A stretch of DNA of 6,914 bases from Planctomycetales bacterium. GTDB lineage: Bacteria; Planctomycetota; Planctomycetia; Pirellulales; Thermoguttaceae. Shown here in pieces: positions 1-6,053 of the stretch. The stretch covers positions 1 to 6,914 of the forward strand of contig SKZG01000028.1 of assembly GCA_007127495.1 (NCBI GenBank). Reading direction: 5' to 3'. Made by a program: the position numbers and the translations under genes. Every line of letters begins with the position of its first letter. Positions within the stretch are counted from its first letter, which is position 1. Below the pieces are notes generated by a model. That model searched no databases. It was not told where the DNA came from and saw only the letters and a list, made by a program, of their open reading frames with translations.

Positions 1-196
1 AAGAGTCGCCTCTTGGCCGGGTAGCCGAGCGAGCGGCAGGCGGGGTACGCGGCTACGGCCCGGAGAGCGTCGTGGCTGCACCACGATTACGCCTCCGAGC
101 AACAACCCCTGAACATCTACTCCAGCCCGTGCGCAGCACGCCTGCCGCATCCGGTTGGCGCGTAAAGCCTGCTGCGGAAAACGTCGGTGGGGGCGG
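1..196. other. left-edge region with no convincing gene
   Basis: No reading frame here has the protein-like composition of the downstream genes. Forward frames are closed by stops at 22-24, near 110, and at 198-200; the last gives an arginine-, glycine- and alanine-rich product that does not look like a protein. The minus-strand ORF over 53-247 has a similarly unstructured composition. The one local structure I see is an imperfect stem, GTAGCCG at 21-27 with CGGCTAC at 50-56. It has a 22-base loop and no T-tract, so it is not a convincing terminator. This is probably intergenic sequence, possibly with the tail of an upstream gene ending at 22-24. Confidence 0.4.
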
Positions 197-226
197 TTGA
201 CAGCGGCGTTGGCGCGTTGCCACAAT
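197..226 (+). promoter_or_regulatory. candidate sigma70-type promoter for the cluster
   Basis: A perfect TTGACA -35 box at 197-202 is followed after 18 bases by CACAAT at 221-226, which matches the -10 consensus at 4 of 6 positions. Transcription would start near 233, in a locally AT-richer patch (AATAAGGATGTTAACC) that stands out from GC-rich surroundings. It lies about 250 bases upstream of the moxR-like start and is the best promoter match ahead of the cluster. Weakness: the -10 is imperfect and the spacer is one base longer than optimal. A weaker AT-rich patch at 418-429 could be an alternative start site. Confidence 0.4.
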
Positions 227-274
227 AAGGATGTTAACCAATCGCATTGGTGGCTTTTCCTCGAAAGAGCCCGC

Positions 275-459
275 ATGAAAAAGCGACCGTCACGACCGGC
301 TCCGTCCATCCCCTCTCCGGCCCTTCCGGAGTACCGGCACTACGCTGTCCTGCTCGACGACATCAAGTCTTCGACTTCCTCACCTTGGAAGAGCCGTTCC
401 ATGAGCGCGAACTGCCAGTAATAAATACTCCGCTCCGGACCACGCACGCTAGATCGTGA
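275..459 (+). pseudogene. candidate small gene in the leader, possibly frameshifted
   Basis: An ATG at 275 opens with MKKR and is preceded by a purine-rich GAAAGAG at 263-269, five bases away and just downstream of the candidate promoter's expected start site. Read straight through it ends at 419-421 (48 residues). Its first 31 codons look increasingly coding-like (PEYRHYAVLLDDIK, nearly all codons there ending in G or C), then turn into a Ser/Thr-rich tail. At the same point the -1 frame becomes coding-like (VFDFLTLEEPFHEREL, at 367-414) and stays open to a stop at 457-459. Joining the two by a single -1 shift near 367 gives about 61 residues ending 27 bases before the moxR-like ATG. I recognise no family. 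It could be a decayed small gene, a frameshift-regulated leader peptide, a sequencing indel, or chance in a GC-rich leader. A GC-rich 6-bp hairpin (CTCCGG/CCGGAG, 315-331) lies inside it. Confidence 0.25.
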
Positions 460-486
460 ACTCCAACCCCGAACCACTGAACGCCC

Positions 487-1539
487 ATGTCACAAACGCT
501 TCTGACCCCCGACGAACTCTCCCCCGCCGTCCGACTGGCCGAGCGCGTGCTGGGGCAAATGGACCGAGTCTTACTGGGCCGAAGCGAATTGCACCGCATG
601 GTGCTGGCGGGCATCCTTAGCCGGGGGCATATCCTGCTCGAAGGGCTGCCCGGCGTGGGGAAGACGGCCATGATCAAGGCGCTCGGCCAGGTGCTCCGCC
701 TGCAATTCCAGCGCGTGCAATTCACGCCCGACCTGATGCCCAGCGATATTTTGGGCACGCACATTTTGCAGGAGACGGCCGGCGGCGGGCGCGAAATGGC
801 GTTCCAGAACGGGCCCATCTTCACGAACATCCTCCTGGCCGACGAGATCAACCGGGCCAGCCCCAAAACACAGTCGGCCCTGCTCGAAGCGATGCAGGAG
901 CGGTCCGTCACCCTGCTGGGGAATACGCGCATGCTGCCCGACCCGTTCTTCGTGCTGGCCAGCCAGAACCCGATCGAGCTGGAGGGGACCTACCCGCTGC
1001 CCGAGGCGCAACTGGACCGCTTCCTGTTCAAGCTGTCACTGGGCGACGTTTCAGCGGACGTGCTCGAAGGGATCATCAATACGCGGCGGCGGGGTGAGCC
1101 GCCCATACCCGAGCAGGCCCTCGCGCCCCGAGAATTGTCGCTGCTGTTTACGGCGATGGAGCGGATGTTCCTGCCACGACCCGTGGCGCGCTACATTTCG
1201 CGGCTGGTGTCCGCCAGTCATCCGGGAAGCGGCGAGGCCACCGCCGACGTGAACGCTTATGTCACCTACGGGGCCAGCCCGCGGGCGGCAATTGCCATGG
1301 CCGAGGCCGCCCGCGCCCACGCCCTGATGGCCGGCCGGCCGAGCGTTGGGTTCGAAGACGTGCAGGCGGTGGCCGCGGCCGTGATGAACCACCGGCTGAT
1401 CCTCAACTACAAGGCGAGGCTCGACCAGGTCGGGCCGCTGGGCATCGTGCATGGACTGCTCGATGCGCTCGACGAGGCGGGGCTGAACCTGCCGGCCGAT
1501 GTACAAATCGAAAAGGTCGCGGTGGAGAAACAGCCATGA
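487..1539 (+). CDS. MoxR-family AAA+ ATPase
   Basis: This is a cytoplasmic AAA+ ATPase of the MoxR family, 350 residues, close to the usual family length. All core motifs are visible: Walker A GLPGVGKT at 53-60, Walker B ILLADEIN at 115-122 (D119, E120), sensor 1 in ASQNP (N161), an arginine-finger candidate in EAQLDRF (R178), and sensor 2 in GASPRA (R266). The C-terminal part is the helical lid. MoxR proteins are thought to act as ATP-driven chaperones that mature or activate partners, often vWA-domain proteins; the DUF58 gene at the end of this cluster is the obvious candidate. The start at 487 is chosen because residues 15-50 match the family's N-terminal helices. The next in-frame ATG, at 559, would cut into them. 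No clear Shine-Dalgarno precedes 487. Its stop overlaps the next start in ATGA. The family call is secure; the pathway is not. Confidence 0.95.
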   Translation: MSQTLLTPDELSPAVRLAERVLGQMDRVLLGRSELHRMVLAGILSRGHILLEGLPGVGKTAMIKALGQVLRLQFQRVQFTPDLMPSDILGTHILQETAGGGREMAFQNGPIFTNILLADEINRASPKTQSALLEAMQERSVTLLGNTRMLPDPFFVLASQNPIELEGTYPLPEAQLDRFLFKLSLGDVSADVLEGIINTRRRGEPPIPEQALAPRELSLLFTAMERMFLPRPVARYISRLVSASHPGSGEATADVNAYVTYGASPRAAIAMAEAARAHALMAGRPSVGFEDVQAVAAAVMNHRLILNYKARLDQVGPLGIVHGLLDALDEAGLNLPADVQIEKVAVEKQP

Positions 1540-3362
1540 GCGAGAGAGCTACCGGCGCCGGGCTGCTTTGTGCCGCGCTGGCACTTGCCTTGGGGCTGCT
1601 GCTGGGTGAAGCGACAGCGCAGGAACGTGTGGGCGACGTCGAGTTCAGCGTCATCTCGATGCCCAGCCTCGACGCACGGTCCGGCGGCGGCGGCGTGAGC
1701 CACGGCTATGTGGAATACCGCGTCCGACTGAGCAACCGGGGACGGGCGGACCGGATCGTACACTTGTCGTATCCGCCGTCGCGGGGAAGGCGGATCGACG
1801 AAGGCGTTGTGGTGACTCGCACCGTGCGGCTTACCGGCGGGCAGGAGTCGCTGGTCTCGCTTTATCAGCCGCCGACCTTGACAACCGACGAGCGGCTCGA
1901 GGTTCGCGTCGAAGGCATTGCGCGACCCGGCGAGACGCGCTTGGCGAGCATGCGCACGTACGGCGGCCGTTCCCGTTACGGCCAGCCACAGCAGGCGGTC
2001 GTCTTGCTCAGCCGGAACGTGCCCCGCGATTTCCCGAGTGAGGCGTATTTGAAGAAAAGTAAGACTTCGACTGGGTCGGGGCCGACCGGCCCCCACCCGT
2101 CGCCCCCAGGGGCTGACGACTCCCTCGTGCTGTTTCGCAGTGAGGTTTCCGTGGCACAGTGGAGCCCGAACTGGCTTGGCTATTCGTGTTTCGACGTCGT
2201 GGTTTGTTCCGAGCGCGAGGTCGAGGAGATGCCGCCCGCCGTGGCCCTGGCCTTACGGCGGTACATCGAGTGCGGGGGCATGCTTGTCATCCACGGCCGC
2301 GGCGCGCCGGCGGCCTTTACGGAAGACGCGCTGGGCGAGGGCGAAGGGGGGCGATACCTTGGCATGGGGCTCGTCGCGGTTACCGGCACCGACGATTGGG
2401 ACGCAGCCTACGGAAAACTCATCGATTCGCGCGTCCACGTCTACCTGCCCGAAGACCGGCCCGGGAACCTATTCGAAATGCTGGTGGCCGAGGCCACCAT
2501 TCCCGTGCGGGGGCTGTTCCTGCTGGTGCTCCTGTTCGGGGTGGCCATCGGCCCGGTGAATCTGTGGCTGCTGTCGCGGTATCGCCGGCGCATCTGGCTG
2601 TGGTGGAATGTGCCGGCCATCTCGCTGTTGACCTGCCTGATGGTGTTTGGCTACTCGATGGTGTCGGAGGGATGGGCAGGCCGCGGCCGGACGGCTAGCT
2701 TCACCCTGCTCGACGAGCGCTGCCGCCGTGCGACCACCATTGGCTATGTGTCGTACTACAACCCGCTGGCGCCGGGCGGGCTGCGTTTCGGCGCGGAAAC
2801 GGAAGTGGCCATCCTCGAATCCGATCCGAGGCGCGGCCGTCATGCGTTTCGTGGAGCGCCGACCGGCCTGCGGTTCGCTGACTGGACCCGCGACCAGCAT
2901 CTGGCCTCCGGCTGGATGAAAGCTCGCGTGCCCGCCTACTTCCAGGTGCGAAAGAACGAAGACCGTCGCGAACGGCTGGCGGTTCAGTCGCAGCCCGACG
3001 GCTCGTTGAAGGTCCTCAACGCGTTGGGAGCCGACGTCGAGCGGCTGTACGTGGCCGACGCCTCGGGGCGGGTGCTCGAAGGGCGTCGTATTCCCGCCGG
3101 CGCGGAGCAAACCCTTTCGGTAGTCGCCGGCGCGGTGCCCGGCGAGGACAACCCGTCCCGAATGCGGTCCATCTTCACCCAGACCCACTGGCTCGGCCGA
3201 CTTCAAGAACTCCAGCGTGCGACAGACCCCGCCGCTCTGCTGGCCCCCGGCTGCTACATTGCCTACCTCGGGCGATCGCCGTTTATCGAATCGCCGTTGG
3301 CAGGTGTGGAGCCGGAACATACGGCGGCCATTGTGTACGGGATTACGACAATGGGGGACTAA
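1536..3362 (+). CDS. exported membrane protein with GATase-like domain
   Basis: This 608-residue protein is likely anchored in the cytoplasmic membrane with large extracytoplasmic parts. Residues 1-28 form a signal peptide: a short basic start, an Ala/Leu-rich core, and ATA before Q29. Residues about 35-165 are beta-rich (YVEYRVRLSNRG), like an Ig-type fold. A Ser/Pro/Gly-rich linker spans about 172-193. Residues about 215-300 look like a Rossmann or class I glutamine-amidotransferase-like domain (CFDVVVCSE, then ALRRYIECGGMLVIHGRG). The elbow reads IHGRGAP and I see no nucleophile cysteine, so it is probably non-catalytic. Two membrane helices follow at about 324-347 and 358-379, with the GPVN motif at 339-342 and arginines (SRYRRR) between them. 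The C-terminal ~225 residues are soluble and beta-rich. A GGAG at 1524-1527, 8 bases before the ATG, and the 4-base overlap with moxR support the start. I recall the GPVN/RRxW helix pair from uncharacterised proteins beside MoxR/DUF58 genes. A role as an ABC auxiliary subunit is inference. Confidence 0.85.
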   Translation: MSERATGAGLLCAALALALGLLLGEATAQERVGDVEFSVISMPSLDARSGGGGVSHGYVEYRVRLSNRGRADRIVHLSYPPSRGRRIDEGVVVTRTVRLTGGQESLVSLYQPPTLTTDERLEVRVEGIARPGETRLASMRTYGGRSRYGQPQQAVVLLSRNVPRDFPSEAYLKKSKTSTGSGPTGPHPSPPGADDSLVLFRSEVSVAQWSPNWLGYSCFDVVVCSEREVEEMPPAVALALRRYIECGGMLVIHGRGAPAAFTEDALGEGEGGRYLGMGLVAVTGTDDWDAAYGKLIDSRVHVYLPEDRPGNLFEMLVAEATIPVRGLFLLVLLFGVAIGPVNLWLLSRYRRRIWLWWNVPAISLLTCLMVFGYSMVSEGWAGRGRTASFTLLDERCRRATTIGYVSYYNPLAPGGLRFGAETEVAILESDPRRGRHAFRGAPTGLRFADWTRDQHLASGWMKARVPAYFQVRKNEDRRERLAVQSQPDGSLKVLNALGADVERLYVADASGRVLEGRRIPAGAEQTLSVVAGAVPGEDNPSRMRSIFTQTHWLGRLQELQRATDPAALLAPGCYIAYLGRSPFIESPLAGVEPEHTAAIVYGITTMGD

Positions 3363-4294
3363 TGGACGTTCGCATAGTCGATCTGAAGCGATACTTCGGC
3401 CGGACGAAAGCGGTCGACGGCATTTCGTTTGAGTTCTCCTCCGGCCACGTTTTCGGGTTCGTCGGCCCCAACGGCGCCGGCAAGACCACCGCCATGCGCA
3501 TCCTGGCCACGCTCGACGATCCGACCGAGGGCAACGCCTATATCAACGGCGTGTCGCTGGTCGACGATCCCGAAAAGGCCCGCCGCTTCGTCGGCTTCAT
3601 GCCCGACTCGCTCCCCTCCCACCGCGACATGACCGTACACGAGTACCTCGACTTCTTCGCCCGGGCGTACGGGCTGCGCGGGCCGAAGCGGCGGTCGGTG
3701 GTCGAGTCGGTCGAGCAGTTCACCAACCTGACCGGCATTCGCGAGAAGTTCCTCCCGGCGCTTTCGAAGGGCATGAAGCAGCGGGTGAGCCTCGCCCGGG
3801 CGCTGGTGCATGACCCGCCCGTGCTGATTCTCGACGAGCCGGCATCCGGGCTGGACCCCCGCGCGCGGGTCGAACTGCGCGAACTGCTGCGCGTGCTGGC
3901 CGACCGCGGCAAGGCGATTCTCATCAGCTCTCACATCCTCACGGAGTTGGCTGAGATATGCAACGGGGCGGTCATCATCGAGCAGGGGCGCATTTTGCGG
4001 GCCGGCTCGATGGAGCAGATCATCGCCGGCGGCTCGCCGCATCGCACCATCGTCCTCCGCGCCGCAAAGGCCACGCCCGAGGCGCTCTACAAGGAACTGC
4101 TGCAACTGCCGGCCGTGCAAGAAGCCCGGGTGGTGGGCAAGGAAGTGGAAATCCGTGTCGACGGCGACGAGGACGCCGACAGCGAAATCCTCGCCCATTT
4201 GATCGGCAAGGGGATCCGCATTGTCGACTTCCGCCAAAGACAGATGGACCTCGAAGACGTGTTCATGACGGTGACGAAGGGAGAGGTGCAGTGA
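3362..4294 (+). CDS. ABC transporter ATP-binding protein, ABC-2 type
   Basis: This 310-residue protein is the cytoplasmic ATPase that would power the permease encoded next. Motifs in order: Walker A GPNGAGKT at 35-42, signature LSKGMKQR at 134-141, Walker B VLILDEP at 154-160 (D158, E159), D-loop SGLD at 162-165, and H-loop histidine H191. The region that normally carries the Q-loop glutamine reads VGFMPDSLP, placing aspartate (D82) where glutamine is usual. I recall this variant in some ABC-2 exporters, so it need not mean loss of function. Residues about 225-310 form the C-terminal extension typical of ABC-2 ATPases. The length is normal for the family. The start ATG shares its A with the preceding TAA (TAATG), and GGGGGA at 3353-3358 lies close upstream. 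The stop overlaps the permease start in GTGA. Substrate is unknown; the position between the GATase-like protein and the permease suggests one membrane complex. Confidence 0.95.
   Translation: MDVRIVDLKRYFGRTKAVDGISFEFSSGHVFGFVGPNGAGKTTAMRILATLDDPTEGNAYINGVSLVDDPEKARRFVGFMPDSLPSHRDMTVHEYLDFFARAYGLRGPKRRSVVESVEQFTNLTGIREKFLPALSKGMKQRVSLARALVHDPPVLILDEPASGLDPRARVELRELLRVLADRGKAILISSHILTELAEICNGAVIIEQGRILRAGSMEQIIAGGSPHRTIVLRAAKATPEALYKELLQLPAVQEARVVGKEVEIRVDGDEDADSEILAHLIGKGIRIVDFRQRQMDLEDVFMTVTKGEVQ
4277..4283 (+). promoter_or_regulatory. ribosome binding site setting the permease GTG start
   Basis: AAGGGAG at 4277-4283 lies 7 bases before the GTG at 4291, a near-ideal Shine-Dalgarno spacing. 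With the 4-base GTGA overlap it settles the permease start. The open frame extends back to 3958, but that part lies wholly over the ABC ATPase gene in another frame and its translation is not protein-like. Confidence 0.75.
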
Positions 4295-5814
4295 ACCAAG
4301 CCAAGGCGGCGGTTTCCGAGCCCAGCGACTGGATCAACCCGGTGGCTGTGAAAGAGTTTCGCCAGGCGGTCCAAAGCCGCTGGGTGGTGGCCGTGTTGAT
4401 GCTGTTCCTGTTGTTGAACCTGACGATCATCGGCGGCTATCTGTTGCTTTCGCCCGACGTGCATACCGATACGGAAGGCGGGCAAGGCGTGTTTGTGGCC
4501 CTACTGAGCATTCTCGTGTTCACCTGCTTCGGCTTTGTGCCCGCATACACCGGCATCCGGCTTTCCTTGGAACGGCACAGCACCGACATCGACCTGTTCT
4601 TCATCACCACCATCACGCCCGGCGCCATCGTGCGGGGCAAGTACCTGGCGGCCATGGCTCTGACGCTGCTGATTTTCAGCACGTGCATGCCGTTCATGGT
4701 GCTTACGTACCTGCTGCGCGGCATCGACCTGCCGACGATCTTCCTGATCCTCGCCGGCTGCTTCGTCGTGTGCGCCGCCGCCAACGCCATGGGCCTGTTC
4801 GCCGGCGCCGTTTCGGGCGGGTGGATCATTCGCGGCCTGGTGGCCGCAGGCGTGATTATTTTCATGTTCCAGATCAGCGTGGCAATGCTGGGAACGGTCC
4901 AGGGCCTGATGTTCTTCGGCCCCGGCTTGTGGGGCCACGGGTGGGAAGTTTGGGCTGGCGTGGGCACGTTCCTGCTGGTCGAGTTGCTGGGCATTGGCCT
5001 GCTGTACGTGTTTGCCGTCGCCTTACTCAGTGCCCGGCCCGCGAATCGCATGATGGTCCCCCGCCTGTACCTGACCGGTTGCTGGGCGGTGACCGGCTGT
5101 GTGGCGCTTTTATGGAGCCACGTCCACCTGACCATGGAACCGGTCACTGGCTGGGCCGTCATGAGCGTTATCGCGACGTGCATCTTGGTAGTGGCCGTGA
5201 CCGGCGAGCGCGACACGTGGAGCGTGCGCGTGCGGCGCACCATCCCGCGCAATCCGCTCCCGCGCCTGGGCGCGTTTCTTACGTATACCGGCTCGGCCGG
5301 CGGCCTGCTGTGGTACACCATGCTGTTCGCGGCCACCATGCTGGTCCTCCACGGCTGGCACGCGCTGATGAGCGGGTTCGCCGGGGCGAGCGACGTGTCG
5401 GACGTGTTCCGAGGCAGCCTGATCGGCTTCGGGTTCGTGCTGTGCTATTGCCTGACCATCGCCGCGCTGCGCCCCGTGTTGTTCCGCAACGCGCCCACGC
5501 CGCACCTGTCGGTGTTCGTGATGTTCTTCGGCATGGCGATGTGCCTGGTGCCGTACCTGGTGGCTTTCTTCATCGAGCAGAACTGGTGGCTGGCCGAGCC
5601 GTGGTATTTCTTGGTCAGCCCTCTGATCCTGACCGTTATGCGGACGAACCTCATGGAAACCGCGGAATGGATTGTCATCGGCTGGCTCATCCTCAGCACG
5701 ATGGCCGCCGCCCCCTGGGCCGTCGGCCAGTGGCGCCGGTTCACGCCGCACCGGGCGGCCGAACCGGAACCCGTTCCGACTGCCGTACCACACCAAGACG
5801 ATTTGGCGACTTGA
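4291..5814 (+). CDS. ABC-2 type permease, multi-pass membrane protein
   Basis: This 507-residue integral membrane protein is the likely partner of the upstream ABC ATPase. It opens with a short cytoplasmic segment, NPVAVKEFRQAVQSRW (16-31), which matches the NP-x-x-VKE-x-RQ start seen in this permease class. About twelve hydrophobic segments follow, near residues 33-53, 67-88, 117-140, 148-170, 179-200, 222-247, 259-276, 285-304, 335-354, 374-397, 405-428 and 459-478, with a possible extra one near 436-450. The segment RLSLERHSTDIDLFFITTITPGAIVRGKYL (split here as RLSLERHSTD and TPGAIVRGKYL, about 90-119) has the coupling-region look of ABC-2 exporters. The C-terminus is short and Pro/Glu-rich. 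Roughly twelve helices in one chain is twice the six of a simple ABC-2 permease, so it may be a fused or extended form. Substrate cannot be read from sequence; export or envelope remodelling is inference. Confidence 0.9.
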   Translation: MNQAKAAVSEPSDWINPVAVKEFRQAVQSRWVVAVLMLFLLLNLTIIGGYLLLSPDVHTDTEGGQGVFVALLSILVFTCFGFVPAYTGIRLSLERHSTDIDLFFITTITPGAIVRGKYLAAMALTLLIFSTCMPFMVLTYLLRGIDLPTIFLILAGCFVVCAAANAMGLFAGAVSGGWIIRGLVAAGVIIFMFQISVAMLGTVQGLMFFGPGLWGHGWEVWAGVGTFLLVELLGIGLLYVFAVALLSARPANRMMVPRLYLTGCWAVTGCVALLWSHVHLTMEPVTGWAVMSVIATCILVVAVTGERDTWSVRVRRTIPRNPLPRLGAFLTYTGSAGGLLWYTMLFAATMLVLHGWHALMSGFAGASDVSDVFRGSLIGFGFVLCYCLTIAALRPVLFRNAPTPHLSVFVMFFGMAMCLVPYLVAFFIEQNWWLAEPWYFLVSPLILTVMRTNLMETAEWIVIGWLILSTMAAAPWAVGQWRRFTPHRAAEPEPVPTAVPHQDDLAT

Positions 5815-5821
5815 CCGGCTC

Positions 5822-5850
5822 TTGGACGAGGAACGACTTCGATTTACAAT
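5822..5850 (+). promoter_or_regulatory. candidate internal promoter before the small ORF and DUF58
   Basis: TTGGAC at 5822-5827 is followed after exactly 17 bases by TACAAT at 5845-5850, a 5 of 6 match to the -10 consensus. The -35 matches at 3 of 6 positions. The expected transcription start is near 5857, about 50 bases before the small ORF. It sits directly after the permease stop, where translational coupling ends, which is where a secondary promoter would be useful. Like the candidate promoter at 197-226, its -10 contains CAAT. DUF58 could thus be expressed partly independently of the ABC genes. Confidence 0.4.
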
Positions 5851-5907
5851 GCGCGTCGGGGCGGGCTATCATCGGGCACCTGGGGATCAACCGAAGGCCG
5901 TATTGTG

Positions 5908-6018
5908 ATGGATTTCGACAAGTTTCAGTGGGATGAAGTTCCTGAGAAGTTCAGGAAGACCATTCGTGAGCAGCACGTGGTGGTTCAGGACGATGGAGGC
6001 CAAGCAATCGCCCAATAA
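5908..6018 (+). CDS. small ORF of 36 codons, unknown function
   Basis: An ATG at 5908 opens a 36-residue ORF ending in TAA at 6016-6018. GAAGG at 5893-5897 lies 10 bases upstream and a promoter-like sequence precedes it. The peptide is charged and protein-like: MDFDKFQWDEVPEKFRKTI, then EQHVVVQDDGGQAIAQ. It looks like an amphipathic helix followed by a beta hairpin. The second half recalls the start of Phd/YefM-type or similar small antitoxin-like proteins, but this is a faint likeness and not an assignment. By hand count about 60 percent of its third positions are G or C, clearly lower than in the flanking genes, so it may have a different origin. After the TAA the same frame runs 12 more codons to a TGA that overlaps the DUF58 ATG (ATGA at 6054-6057), so it may be a shortened version of a once-coupled gene. 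It could also be a non-coding leader. Confidence 0.4.
   Translation: MDFDKFQWDEVPEKFRKTIREQHVVVQDDGGQAIAQ
5939..5957. repeat. perfect 7-bp inverted repeat inside the small ORF
   Basis: TTCCTGA at 5939-5945 and TCAGGAA at 5951-5957 are perfect reverse complements separated by GAAGT. The heptamer GAAGTTC is also directly repeated at 5935-5941 and 5946-5952, an 11-base period. No T-tract follows, so it does not look like an intrinsic terminator. It could be an operator-like palindrome or an RNA hairpin in the transcript upstream of DUF58. Confidence 0.4.
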
Positions 6019-6053
6019 CACGTCGATGGATTCGACCTGCCAGGGTTTCCGCC

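Larger units (their letters stand above)
5907..6036 (+). repeat. short imperfect direct repeat flanking the small ORF
   Basis: GATGGATTTCGAC at 5907-5919 recurs as GATGGATTCGAC at 6025-6036, differing by one T, 118 bases apart. The copies bracket the small ORF almost exactly, the first covering its start codon. This could be the mark of a small duplication or insertion, a pair of protein- or RNA-binding sites, or chance. Confidence 0.35.

Noticed and set aside
21..56. Possible terminator or structured RNA (GTAGCCG/CGGCTAC stem)
   Set aside because: Seven base pairs with a 22-base loop and no T-tract; weak in such GC-rich sequence.
2469..3320. 283-residue open frame on the minus strand
   Set aside because: Antisense to the GATase-like membrane protein gene; rich in Arg, Gly, Gln and His, with no motif. 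GC-rich coding DNA commonly gives such frames.
3359..4237. 292-residue open frame on the minus strand
   Set aside because: Antisense to the ABC ATPase gene, whose Walker, signature and H-loop motifs are intact.
3958..4290. Upstream extension of the permease frame to an ATG at 3958
   Set aside because: It would overlap the ABC ATPase by over 300 bases, its translation is Arg/Gly/His-rich without structure, and the GTG at 4291 has a good ribosome site and the expected N-terminal motif.
4437..5339. 300-residue open frame on the minus strand
   Set aside because: It lies fully inside the permease gene, its composition is Arg/Pro/Thr-rich and unlike a folded protein, and the plus-strand product has clear membrane helices and family motifs.
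4683..5936. 417-residue plus-strand open frame over the permease
   Set aside because: Arg/His/Pro-rich translation without motifs; a frame shadow of the permease gene.
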